DNA of 64,000 bases, from contig NOUX01000001.1 in NCBI GenBank assembly GCA_002245855.1, forward strand, positions 496,001 through 560,000, in the 5' to 3' direction. This stretch comes from Sphingobacterium cellulitidis (GTDB lineage Bacteria; Bacteroidota; Bacteroidia; Sphingobacteriales; Sphingobacteriaceae). The translations under genes and the position numbers were made by a program. Below the pieces are notes generated by a model. The model ran no database searches. It was not told the origin of the DNA and saw only the letters and a program-made list of their open reading frames with translations. Positions 46,601-53,935 of this stretch are shown in pieces (the first letter of the stretch is position 1; every line of letters starts with the position of its first letter).

Positions 46601-46872
46601 ATGGTCAAATTTCCTAGATAATTCATTAGGATATCGCTATTCCTATCAAATTTGATATGGTTAAAGGAATGTCCATCGAAATAGGAAAGTCCATTTCTGC
46701 CACTCATCCAGATTAGACCATTATTATCTTCGGCAATACCATGAATTTCATTACTGCTGAGCCCTTCTTTTTCCGTAAAATGCAAGAAATTATAGATTCG
46801 GTTTTGAGACTTCACTCCCGAATACATAAAAACCCAGGCACATAAAACGGACAAAAAAAGTCTAAAATTCAT
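43663..46872 (-). CDS. Sensor histidine kinase, reg_prop/Y_Y_Y plus LytS-type kinase
   Basis: A 1069-residue membrane sensor. Signal peptide (1-22), periplasmic two-fold beta-propeller of reg_prop repeats (~30-670; repeated NGLSYF, GLIYY, GLYKYH-type blades), Y_Y_Y domain (~690-770), one transmembrane helix (~783-803), coiled coil (~805-850), and a His_kinase domain of the LytS/YehU type with QMNPHFIFN (His ~867) and ATP-binding NAVHHGVRH / DNGLGFKEN. It is encoded with the LytTR regulator 7 bp upstream. In Bacteroidota such sensors respond to glycans or other periplasmic ligands; here the ligand is unknown. Confidence 0.92.
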   Translation of the reverse strand: MNFRLFLSVLCAWVFMYSGVKSQNRIYNFLHFTEKEGLSSNEIHGIAEDNNGLIWMSGRNGLSYFDGHSFNHIKFDRNSDILMNYLGNLTIDAKNRIWITTNSRGLICYDRTKPEGENLKAYQAKVSNKGLIKTNLYDVLASKSGLIYFSGQETDLQSLNPETGEIKQISIPGIDNKNYLTIFSLDEDSLGNIWMGTRYNGLIYYNPNTHASKQIDLKNPGENAVDGVVLRPDRFYTGYYDYDLISADYNFQQVQTSILGWNKSINYYDNSVSNISYWPVENKVLIGHVSNGLYTYQIDNQKVEHITLKDLMPLMSKPMRVHDFCVVKNGYWMASDAGLFFYSSQLNQVNTLIPNLVKDPITELFRWKGKLWYKTENSFGELDEDLKVRKSSYSLNSLKIGKVTANETGIYFSTLDNGVYQFVDPKTGLIPLEISGDIFGFRKADCNSILLDTVAGEKVLWIGSWNSGLYKYHLQSKTIELFAMSDGLPDPKVICVGMDAKGSIWLGMDGYGLVLLENKIKPRFLQFSQGQKKEKSIQSNTVFSFFLDHDKRFWFCNSSSGIAEIIKTPEGYDFVQYPEQSLQPWLYTVKIQQDKNGLFWMKSLDGTMLFQPQKKQFFHLNESAGIYPPEEINTHNYFIDADRIVWCTDSGLISGALPKFQAKTDPKIKALLNKFTVQHLDRSYELLKNSIHLKPDENNFSISFSAAEQIINPDLKFQYRLVGFDEDWISSSSDLMALYNNLEGGDYVFQVRVADQFGNWSSTISKIPIKLDSHWYATIWFKIFFVLLFVSIISLFFLYRIKEHKKINKLQADYNKNLKEELIRNEIKIKEQAADIEKEKQERLENDYKQKLYESELKAIRSQMNPHFIFNVLNSIEAYVVEKDSKSASDLIQKFASISRLVLENSQFSTVSLKSEIMLLKLYLELEQERFNHAFDFDIALDDNLNNDDVKIPSMLIQPVVENAVHHGVRHLKKKKGLIKIVIMEDENKIIIKIMDNGLGFKENSNLKSSVFKQSSFGLKGVLERINIINSNYSSPIASLAIEKLVHEDAFTTAVIITLPLSPKIKYPD

Positions 46873-46879
46873 TTTGGCA

Positions 46880-47617
46880 TCAGAATGATGTAAATAACCT
46901 ATCCATCAATTGCTTTTTTTTATTCGGAGAGACTTCAATCTCGGAACCATCTTCTAACTCTACTGTTCCTCCCTCCCCTTTTCTATATTTAACGACATAA
47001 TCCAGGTTCACGATGACACTCCGGTTTACTCTAAACAATTGGGTATTCTCTAATAACATTTCAAATTCCTTTAAGGTTCTGGAAACGATTATTTTAGATA
47101 AATTGTTGAGGTAAAAGATGCTATAATTGCTCATGGCCTCAATTCTAAGGATATCATCTTTTCTAACCAGGTGTATACCTTCAGCTGTAGGTAAAGCAAT
47201 CCTACTGGTATGGAGGTGTTTTTCATTGGAATCGGCCTTTTTCAGTTTAACCTTTTGGGAAATCCGAAGTTCAAGCTTAACCATTGCTTTTCGGAGTTCC
47301 TCATTATTAACAGGTTTCAAAAGATAATCCAATGCATTGGCTTTGAGTGCATCCAGAGTATAGATATTATATGCAGTCACGAATATGACTTCAAATTCAA
47401 ATTGACCAAGTTTTTCTAAAAACTCAAATCCATTCATGAAAGGCATTTCAACATCCAGGAAAAGAATGTCACATTCTATTTTCGGAAGTTCTATCAGAGC
47501 TTCCTGTGGGTCATTAAATACAGCTTCTACTTGTAGCAATTCCTGGAATTCCTGCAATTTATGCTGCAATAATCCGCTTCCGCGAATTTCATCATCCAAA
47601 ATTACTGCCTTTATCAT
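46880..47617 (-). CDS. LytTR family response regulator
   Basis: A 245-residue regulator. REC domain (1-~120) with acidic pocket LDDE (8-9), phospho-acceptor Asp55 in LFLDVEMPF, Thr80 and Lys100 (LLKPVN). LytTR DNA-binding domain (~140-245), e.g. IEAMSNYSIFYL, RTLKEFEMLL and FRVNRSVIVNLDYV. ATG at 47617 is preferred over a GTG four codons upstream. Pairs with the kinase encoded downstream. No obvious target genes adjacent. Confidence 0.93.
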   Translation of the reverse strand: MIKAVILDDEIRGSGLLQHKLQEFQELLQVEAVFNDPQEALIELPKIECDILFLDVEMPFMNGFEFLEKLGQFEFEVIFVTAYNIYTLDALKANALDYLLKPVNNEELRKAMVKLELRISQKVKLKKADSNEKHLHTSRIALPTAEGIHLVRKDDILRIEAMSNYSIFYLNNLSKIIVSRTLKEFEMLLENTQLFRVNRSVIVNLDYVVKYRKGEGGTVELEDGSEIEVSPNKKKQLMDRLFTSF

Positions 47618-47736
47618 ACGCTGAACCACTGGTTATTAATAGTTTAGTATGTATAAAGTTATTTTTAATTTTTGAATTATCAGATTAGAATGAGCGAAGT
47701 ATGCTTTTTAGATTATCAATAAGGTTAGGTATTGAG

Positions 47737-47763
47737 CAAAAAAAACTCCCGATTGGGAGTTTC
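47737..47763 (-). terminator. Terminator after EVE gene
   Basis: Arms AAACTCCC / GGGAGTTT, loop GATT, eight Ts on the minus strand. Confidence 0.8.
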
Positions 47764-47770
47764 TTATATT

Positions 47771-48181
47771 TTATTCAGCATTTCCGAGTTGGACGATACG
47801 GTCAAACTCTTCAGCTTTTAAAGGCATTACGGAAAGTCTTCCTTGACGAACCAAAGCAATATCCTGAAGTAAAGGGTCGGCTTTGATGGTTTCCAAGGTA
47901 ACTGGATGTTTAAATGTTTCGACTGGAGCCAGGTCCACGACTACCCAGCGTTCATCTTCAGTAGTAGGGTCCTGGTAGAATTCTTTGATTACCTTCGCCA
48001 AGCCAACGACTTCTTTACCCTCATTACTATGATAATAGAGAACCAAATCTCCTTTTTTCATAGCTTTCAGATTATTTCTGGCTTGATAATTACGAACCCC
48101 ATCCCAGAAAGTTTCCCCATCCTTGTTAAATTGTTCCCAACTATACTTAAATGGTTCAGATTTCACTAAAAAGTAATCCAT
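47771..48181 (-). CDS. EVE domain-containing protein
   Basis: A 136-residue single-domain protein of the EVE/PUA-YTH-like superfamily. Start MDYFLVKSEPFKYSWEQF (1-18), WDGVRNYQARNNLKAMKKGDLVLYYHS (~26-52) and DERWVVVDLAPVETF are family hallmarks. EVE domains are thought to read modified bases in DNA or RNA. Aromatic residues for a base-binding pocket are present. Its target here is unknown, and no restriction system is adjacent. Confidence 0.9.
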   Translation of the reverse strand: MDYFLVKSEPFKYSWEQFNKDGETFWDGVRNYQARNNLKAMKKGDLVLYYHSNEGKEVVGLAKVIKEFYQDPTTEDERWVVVDLAPVETFKHPVTLETIKADPLLQDIALVRQGRLSVMPLKAEEFDRIVQLGNAE

Positions 48182-48228
48182 TTTACATTTTCATTTTGCC
48201 AATTACGGAATTGGCGGATTCAATTCAA

Positions 48229-48579
48229 TTAATTTTGTTGTTCTAAGATTTCCATCTTATCGGCATAATGAGCGCAATAATCGCGTAAATCACCGATAAT
48301 CTTTTCAGCCATAGGGTCACCGCCAGATGATCTTAGGAAAGAATCTCCTAAAGTTTGTAGGGTTTCATAAAAGAAACGTTTCATTTCATCATAAGGCATA
48401 TCCTTCGTCCAAAGGTCGATTCTTAGGGAGTTTTTATATTGGGCATCCCAAAGAGCTAAGAACATCGCTTTTGCTGGCAGCTCTTCTGTATTTTGTCCAT
48501 CCGTTGAACTCCACTGAATAGTATCAGGCACATTGTTATCATCTAACTCGATTTGGAGTTTGATCTCTGCTTTCTTCAT
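48229..48579 (-). CDS. gldC: GldC-like protein
   Basis: A 116-residue protein matching GldC: starts MKKAEIKLQIELDDNNVPDTIQW, then TEELPAKAMFLALWD and RIDLWTKDMPYDEMKRFFYETLQTLGDSFLRSS. ATG 48579 is chosen over an upstream-extended frame, which overlaps the preceding small gene. GldC was named for a gliding gene but is broadly conserved in Bacteroidota, including non-gliding species. Other gld genes are not in the window, so motility cannot be inferred. Confidence 0.88.
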   Translation of the reverse strand: MKKAEIKLQIELDDNNVPDTIQWSSTDGQNTEELPAKAMFLALWDAQYKNSLRIDLWTKDMPYDEMKRFFYETLQTLGDSFLRSSGGDPMAEKIIGDLRDYCAHYADKMEILEQQN

Positions 48580-48581
48580 AT

Positions 48582-48824
48582 CTAAAACTGTAATTTTATT
48601 AACATTGAAACAATTCCCACGACCAGAATAAACCCTATTTGCATCATCCATAATCGCTGAACATTCTTGGTCCATAAACGGAAAAGGATGTCAACCACAA
48701 TTAATACAATGGATAAAATAACAAGCATTCCCCAAGAGAACAAAGGTTTTTCACCGGTTCCCATTTCAGAGACTGCCCATACCAAAATACAAGCTAGTGT
48801 TATATTCAGGGGGGTTAATTTCAT
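48582..48824 (-). CDS. Small membrane protein, function unknown
   Basis: An 80-residue protein with three hydrophobic segments (~5-20, ~28-48, ~58-77) separated by short polar loops (EMGTGEKP, RLWTKNVQRLW). Overlaps the DEAD-box helicase stop by 4 bp and ends 2 bp before gldC, so it is tightly co-transcribed. No family recognised. Real coding is supported by packing and membrane-like composition. Confidence 0.7.
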   Translation of the reverse strand: MKLTPLNITLACILVWAVSEMGTGEKPLFSWGMLVILSIVLIVVDILFRLWTKNVQRLWMMQIGFILVVGIVSMLIKLQF

Positions 48825-50152
48825 CTTTTTTTCCCTGGTTTATTGTTCCCTTTATTTCCAGGTTTTGCTTTTCCACGGCTTGATTTTCTGGCGTTGTTAG
48901 CTTTAATCACATATTTCTTTTCGTGGAAGGCACCTTTGAAATCAGGGTCATCTTTTTTCTTCTGATTATCTATTTCCCTAGCGATGGCCTGTTTTTCATC
49001 GAAAGGTGTTTTTTCAATAATGACATCCGCCGGCAATTCCTTGACAGGAATAGATTGTCGGATAAGTTTTTCAATTTTTGAGATGTAATATTCCTCACCA
49101 GGATTACAAAATGTAATGGCATCTCCGGTTTGGAATGCTCTACCTGTACGTCCAATGCGATGTACATAATCTTCGATTACGATTGGTACATCAAAATTAA
49201 TCACGTGACTGACTTGAGAAACATCTAATCCACGAGCAGCAACATCCGTTGCCACCAAAATCCGTACTTCACCATCTTTAAAGGCGTTGATGGAGTTAAT
49301 TCTGGTATTCTGCCCCTTATTAGCATGAATTACCCGAACATCATCAGGACCATACTTACGTTCCAAGAAAGAATATACACGGTCAGCAACAACCTTTGTC
49401 TTACAAAAAACGATGATTCTATTGAAGGTTTCATCATCTTTAAAGAAATGTTGCAATAAATTGATCTTTGTTTTCAGATTTGGAACATGATACAGTTCCT
49501 GAGTCACTGTTTTTGCTGGAGTTGCTTGTTCTGTTACCTCAATGACGGTTGGAAAAGCCAAGAAGTCACCAGCGATTTTTCTAACCAATTCACTCATTGT
49601 CGCTGAGAACAATAAGTTTTGTCTTTTTCTAGGGACAATTTCAAGGATTCTATGGATTTTTCCAATAAATCCCATGTCCATCATTTTATCGGCTTCATCA
49701 AGAACGAGGAATTTCAAGCTTTTCACATTTATATCCCCTTCCAGATATAGATCTAGGAAACGACCTGGAGTGGCGACGATAATATCGCAACCATTTTTAA
49801 GGAGTTCTTTTTGAGTTTTAGGTCCCAAACCGCCATATAGAAGCACGGTTCTAAGATCTAAATAGGTTGAGAACTGTTTGATATGTTCTTCAATCTGCAT
49901 TGCCAATTCTCTGGTTGGGCTTAAAATTAAGGCTCTAGGATCATTTCCTTGGGCATATTTCAGCTTCATCAACATAGGTAGGACAAATGCAGCGGTCTTA
50001 CCGGTTCCAGTTTGCGCAATTCCCATTACATCCTGTCCAGCGAGGATTGGAGTAATTGCTTTTTCCTGAATCTCAGTGGTGGTTGTATACCCTGCTTCAG
50101 CTATAGCATTTAGGATTTGCTTATTAAATTTAAAGTCTTCAAATGACGCCAT
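48821..50152 (-). CDS. DEAD-box ATP-dependent RNA helicase
   Basis: A 443-residue RNA helicase of the RhlE-like type. Motifs: Q motif (FNKQILNAIAEAGYTTTTEIQEKAI), I AQTGTGKT, Ia PTRELA, II DEAD, III SAT, V ARGLDV and VI HRIGRTGR. The C-terminal ~60 residues are Lys/Arg-rich (RKSSRGKAKPGNKG), likely RNA-binding. ATG 50152 is chosen because a TATCTTTG -7 box lies in the extra segment of the longer frame. Probable roles are rRNA or mRNA remodelling. First gene of helicase-small membrane protein-gldC unit. Confidence 0.94.
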   Translation of the reverse strand: MASFEDFKFNKQILNAIAEAGYTTTTEIQEKAITPILAGQDVMGIAQTGTGKTAAFVLPMLMKLKYAQGNDPRALILSPTRELAMQIEEHIKQFSTYLDLRTVLLYGGLGPKTQKELLKNGCDIIVATPGRFLDLYLEGDINVKSLKFLVLDEADKMMDMGFIGKIHRILEIVPRKRQNLLFSATMSELVRKIAGDFLAFPTVIEVTEQATPAKTVTQELYHVPNLKTKINLLQHFFKDDETFNRIIVFCKTKVVADRVYSFLERKYGPDDVRVIHANKGQNTRINSINAFKDGEVRILVATDVAARGLDVSQVSHVINFDVPIVIEDYVHRIGRTGRAFQTGDAITFCNPGEEYYISKIEKLIRQSIPVKELPADVIIEKTPFDEKQAIAREIDNQKKKDDPDFKGAFHEKKYVIKANNARKSSRGKAKPGNKGNNKPGKKR

Positions 50153-50157
50153 CTCGG

Positions 50158-50165
50158 CAAAGATA
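50158..50165 (-). promoter_or_regulatory. -7 box for DEAD-box helicase
   Basis: Minus-strand TATCTTTG, perfect TAnnTTTG, 5 bp before ATG 50152; predicts a leaderless or near-leaderless mRNA. Confidence 0.55.
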
Positions 50166-50262
50166 GTTAAATCCAAGGACATGCATGGCGCTGATTTCCT
50201 TACAAATCATTTTGATTTGCGCATAAATTCCAGCAAATTTGTTTACCAATAAAAAGGTTGAT

Positions 50263-52401
50263 ATGAAAAAACTAGTATTACTATGTGTGCTAACGCTCGT
50301 TAGTACCTTCTCATTTGCAGATGAGGGCATGTGGTTCCTGATGCACCTAAAGCGTCTGAACGAAGCTGACATGCAAAAGAAAGGCTTGAAATTAACAGCC
50401 GAAGAAATTTATAGCATCAATAATTCCAGCTTAAAAGATGCTATCGTACAATTTAATGGTGGATGTACCGCTGAGATTGTATCTGGAAGTGGTTTAGTAT
50501 TTACCAACCACCACTGTGGTTACGGTGCGATTGCTGAATTATCAACTCCTGAACACGATTACTTAACCAATGGATTTTGGGCTAAAAATCACAGTGAAGA
50601 ATTAAAGCCTAAATCTTTATTCGTACGTTTTTTCGTACGTATGGATGATGTTTCAAAACGTATCTTGGGCTTAGTAAACGACAAGATGTCGGAAAAAGAG
50701 CGTGAGAAAGTAATTAATCAAGAGATTGCAAAAATTCAACAAGAAAACAGTGAGGGTGGAAAATATGTAGTTTCAGTTCGTCCATTCTACAATGGCAATG
50801 AATATTACTACTTCGTTTATCAAGATTTTACTGACGTTCGTTTAGTAGGTACTCCTCCGAGCAGCATTGGTAAATTTGGTGGTGATACGGATAACTGGGA
50901 ATGGCCTCGTCATACAGGTGACTTCTCTATATTCCGCGTTTATGCTGATAAAGATGGTAATCCAGCTGCTTATTCAAAGGATAATGTTCCCTTGAAACCA
51001 AAAAGATTCTTACCTGTAAGTATCAAAGGATTCCAAGATGGGGATTTCTCGATGATCTTAGGTTACCCAGGTCGTACAAACCGCTGGATGAACGCAGCAG
51101 GTATTGACCAGAATGTAAACTATGCATACCCTGCATGGGTTGAAGCTTCAAAAGTAGGTATGGATGCCATGAAAAAATACATGGATAAAGACCAAGCTGT
51201 AAAATTAAACTATGCTTCTAAATATTCAGGAGTTGCCAACTACTGGAAGAATAGACAAGGAATGATCGATGCCTTGAAAAAACACAAGACAGCCGCAGCG
51301 AAGCGTAAGCAAGAGAAGAAATTCAACAAATGGGCGAACCGTGCTGAGAACAAGGAGAAGTATGGTAATGTTATAGCTGTAATCAATGATTACTATGCAA
51401 AAACAAATGATAAGGCGAGACAAGACAACTATTTAGTTGGTATGTTACGTTCTTCGACATTTGCAGCTATGCCGGCTTCATTAGGTGCTGGTCTAAAACA
51501 ATATGCTCAGGAAAATGAAGCTAAGCGCAAAGAGATGGCTCCACGTTTGGAGGCATTTATTGCAGACAACTATGAAAAGGCTCATATGCCTTTAGAGGTT
51601 GATGTTTTAGCGGATGAGTTAAACTTATATGCTGCCAAAGGTGGAGAAATTTCAACTTATGTTCGCGATATGGCGAGCAAAAACGGTGGAAACTTCCAAT
51701 CGGATATTCAATCCGCATTTGATAATTCTGTATTTGGTTCACAAGCAAAATTAGCAGAGTACTTAAAGAATCCTAAGGCAGAATTAATTGATTCAGACCC
51801 TCTTTACAAGCTATCTTCAGCATTGATGGATAAATACCGTGAGACTTCTCCAGAGGCAGAAAAAATGAACGATGAGTTCTTGACTGCATCCCGCAAATAT
51901 ATCGCTGGAGTATTGGAAATGGATCCAAATGGTAAATATTATCCGGATGCGAACTCGACTTTAAGATTGACTTATGGTACCATTCGCGCCCTTCCGAAAG
52001 ATAAAAGAAACGATGCTAAGCAAAATTTTTATACCACATTGAAAGGTACTATTGCAAAATATAAACCTGGAGATGAGGAATTCGATTTACCTAAAAAGTT
52101 AATGGAATTATATGAAAATAAGGACTTTGGACGTTATGCAGATAAAGCAGGTTATCTCCCAGTTAACTTTTTAAGTGATCAGGATATTACCGGTGGTAAC
52201 TCAGGATCCCCAGTTTTAAATGGTAATGGAGAATTAATTGGCTTGGCTTTTGATGGAAATATTGAAGCAATGGCCGGAGACGTGATTTTTGATCCTAAGT
52301 TGCAACGCACTATTTCGGTTGATATCCGATATGTTCTTTTCATAATTGACAAGTTTGCGGGAGCACAAAACATTATTGACGAATTGAAAATAGTAGAGTA
52401 G
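50263..52401 (+). CDS. S46 family dipeptidyl-peptidase, DPP7-like
   Basis: A 712-residue exported serine peptidase releasing dipeptides from peptide N termini. Signal peptide 1-~19 (MKKLVLLCVLTLVSTFSFA). Catalytic residues: His84 in TNHHCGY, Asp220 in RHTGDFS, Ser647 in GGNSGSPVLN. Residue Ser+18 is Gly665 (LAFDGN), the position that is Gly in DPP7 (hydrophobic P1) and Arg in DPP11 (acidic P1). A start at 50239 is possible but ATG 50263 gives a clean signal peptide. Nutritional peptide use in the periplasm is likely. Confidence 0.93.
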   Translation: MKKLVLLCVLTLVSTFSFADEGMWFLMHLKRLNEADMQKKGLKLTAEEIYSINNSSLKDAIVQFNGGCTAEIVSGSGLVFTNHHCGYGAIAELSTPEHDYLTNGFWAKNHSEELKPKSLFVRFFVRMDDVSKRILGLVNDKMSEKEREKVINQEIAKIQQENSEGGKYVVSVRPFYNGNEYYYFVYQDFTDVRLVGTPPSSIGKFGGDTDNWEWPRHTGDFSIFRVYADKDGNPAAYSKDNVPLKPKRFLPVSIKGFQDGDFSMILGYPGRTNRWMNAAGIDQNVNYAYPAWVEASKVGMDAMKKYMDKDQAVKLNYASKYSGVANYWKNRQGMIDALKKHKTAAAKRKQEKKFNKWANRAENKEKYGNVIAVINDYYAKTNDKARQDNYLVGMLRSSTFAAMPASLGAGLKQYAQENEAKRKEMAPRLEAFIADNYEKAHMPLEVDVLADELNLYAAKGGEISTYVRDMASKNGGNFQSDIQSAFDNSVFGSQAKLAEYLKNPKAELIDSDPLYKLSSALMDKYRETSPEAEKMNDEFLTASRKYIAGVLEMDPNGKYYPDANSTLRLTYGTIRALPKDKRNDAKQNFYTTLKGTIAKYKPGDEEFDLPKKLMELYENKDFGRYADKAGYLPVNFLSDQDITGGNSGSPVLNGNGELIGLAFDGNIEAMAGDVIFDPKLQRTISVDIRYVLFIIDKFAGAQNIIDELKIVE

Positions 52402-52528
52402 ATGCCACAAAAAAGGCGTTTATAACACAAAAAAACATTTTAAAATTCGCATTGTTTGCTTTCCTTTTGTATATTTATGATATATTAGAGAATTAATTAA
52501 GAAAAACTAAAATTATATTAATTAAAAA

Positions 52529-52711
52529 ATGGAAAACTACACTAAATTAAAAGAGCTAGTAGCTTCAATCGAAGCTGACGCAGAAAAATTCTTCAATAAT
52601 GGAAACTCTGCAGCAGGAACACGTGTTCGTAAAGGGTTACAAGAAATCAAAACTTTAGCTCAAGACATTCGTAACGAAGTTACTTCGAAGAAAAACGATT
52701 CAAAGAAATAA
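52529..52711 (+). CDS. Histone H1-like (Hc1 family) protein
   Basis: A 60-residue protein resembling the short Hc1-like proteins widespread in Bacteroidota: MENYTKLKELVASIEADAEKFF, then GNSAAGTRVRKGLQEIKTLAQDIRNEV and a basic tail KKNDSKK. One helix-rich domain; likely nucleoid association is inferred from family. A strong terminator follows. Confidence 0.87.
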   Translation: MENYTKLKELVASIEADAEKFFNNGNSAAGTRVRKGLQEIKTLAQDIRNEVTSKKNDSKK

Positions 52712-52728
52712 TTCGTTGAATTAGAGCA

Positions 52729-52768
52729 TAAAAATCCCGGTTTTAAAAAGCCGGGATTTTTTTATTTT
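52729..52768 (+). terminator. Terminator after Hc1-like gene
   Basis: Arms AAAATCCCGG / CCGGGATTTT, loop TTTTAAAAAG, T7 run. Confidence 0.85.
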
Positions 52769-52772
52769 TGGA

Positions 52773-52781
52773 GGGGGGGGG
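52773..52781 (+). repeat. G9 homopolymer tract
   Basis: Nine Gs in an intergenic AT-rich setting, just after the terminator. Downstream is a cluster of CAGGATT-type direct repeats at 52792, 52802, 52811 and 52819 (the last GAGGATT). Confidence 0.8.
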
Positions 52782-52864
52782 TAATGGGTGGCAGGATTGA
52801 CCAGGATTTGCAGGATTGGAGGATTGGCCAAGATAATGGAGGAAGGATATGGTCTGAAAGTATG

Positions 52865-53036
52865 AATATTGGAACGGGAAACGCTATTTGTGATTGATGG
52901 AAGTGGAAATATTGGAACGGGAAACGCTATTTGTGATTGATGGAAGTGGAAATATTGAAACGGGAAACACTATTTGTGATTGATGGAAGTGGAAATATTG
53001 AAAAGGGAAACTGTATTTAGAGTTAGGCAGGAAGTC
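52865..53036 (+). repeat. 43-bp tandem repeat, about four copies
   Basis: Units begin at 52865, 52908, 52951 and 52994, each starting AATATTG and containing CGGGAAAC and TTTGTGATTGATGG. Units 1 and 2 are identical, unit 3 differs at two or so positions, unit 4 decays. No coding frame or palindromic repeat, and no unique spacers, so this is not CRISPR. Confidence 0.9.
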
Positions 53037-53063
53037 TAAATACTAAATACTAACTACTAAATA
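53036..53063 (+). repeat. CTAAATA/CTAACTA 7-bp tandem repeat, four copies
   Basis: CTAAATA, CTAAATA, CTAACTA, CTAAATA, preceded by GGAAGT and followed by CTAAAAG. It directly follows the 43-bp repeat and abuts the GLPGLI gene terminator. Confidence 0.75.
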
Positions 53064-53096
53064 CTAAAAGAAAGAGCCAAATAAATTTGGCTCTTT
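53064..53096 (-). terminator. Terminator after GLPGLI gene
   Basis: Arms AAAGAGCCAAA / TTTGGCTCTTT, short AT loop, then CTTTTAGT on the minus strand. Confidence 0.7.
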
Positions 53097-53141
53097 GCAT
53101 CATCATTAATTGAGTTACTTAATATATAAAATTTGTTGGAA

Positions 53142-53933
53142 TTAGAGCAGCATGGCGGCCATGATTAGGCTGAATTGTTTGTCGGTCATCCAGCGGCCGA
53201 AGATTTCTTTGAAACGAACTCTGGCTTCTTCGCGGGTCATGGTTTCAGCTTTCTTTTTGAAAATATTGGAGTTGACCGTTGTTGCAGTCATCTCGACCTT
53301 TGTGGCGTAGATGTTGAAGTGTTGCTCTGGAACTACTAAGCCTAGAATCATACCTGGCAATCCATGTACGGTACTCGGAGCTGCAGAGGTAGGTATTTGG
53401 TCAGTGTAGAAAGCAACGACGTACACAGAGTCTAAAGTGACTCCATTGGCTCTTCTACAATCGTAGCCTGCAATGTTTCGGTACTCGTTGGTGATTTTCC
53501 ATTTCACATTGGTCAAAGAGTCTTTAATGTTCACTTGAGAACCGCCCATTTCCATGGTCAATAAGGATTCATTCTTATCCAAATTCTGATAGATCTTAGC
53601 GCCGTAATCCAACAATCCCATTCTCAATAAATTGGAAACTAATTGTGATTGCTCTTTTTCTACGGGCTCTACACTGATTTCAGGTCCACTAAATGAAAGC
53701 TTCTTGGTTAATACCGCTGTTTCAGGTGCTTTCGTCATCATTTCTTCAAAATACTTTTTGGAGAAATTATCATCCTTTAAAGTTTGAAGATGTCTACGCA
53801 TCAGATTCTTGACGTGAACCGTTTTATCGTAAGTGATTACCCCTTGCTCAGGGAAAAATGCGTATTGCGCCTTAGCAAATCCAACACTTAAGATTGCTAA
53901 TAATATGGTTGTGATAATATTTTTCATTTTCAT
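53142..53933 (-). CDS. GLPGLI family protein
   Basis: A 263-residue secreted protein with signal peptide (MKMKNIITTILLAILSVGFAKA, cleavage near 22). The family-defining motif appears as HGLPGMILGL (~198-207), preceded by YDCRRANGV and YTDQIPTS. GLPGLI proteins are known only from Bacteroidota and have no assigned biochemical function; they often follow a TonB-type outer-membrane receptor gene, as here (2 bp gap). Confidence 0.92.
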   Translation of the reverse strand: MKMKNIITTILLAILSVGFAKAQYAFFPEQGVITYDKTVHVKNLMRRHLQTLKDDNFSKKYFEEMMTKAPETAVLTKKLSFSGPEISVEPVEKEQSQLVSNLLRMGLLDYGAKIYQNLDKNESLLTMEMGGSQVNIKDSLTNVKWKITNEYRNIAGYDCRRANGVTLDSVYVVAFYTDQIPTSAAPSTVHGLPGMILGLVVPEQHFNIYATKVEMTATTVNSNIFKKKAETMTREEARVRFKEIFGRWMTDKQFSLIMAAMLL

Positions 53934-53935
53934 AA

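Noticed and set aside
48580..48675. Upstream extension of gldC
   Set aside because: It overlaps the 80-residue membrane protein gene in another frame, and MKKAEIKLQ is the family start.
52865..53036. CRISPR array
   Set aside because: The 43-bp units are directly adjacent without unique spacers, and no cas genes are present.
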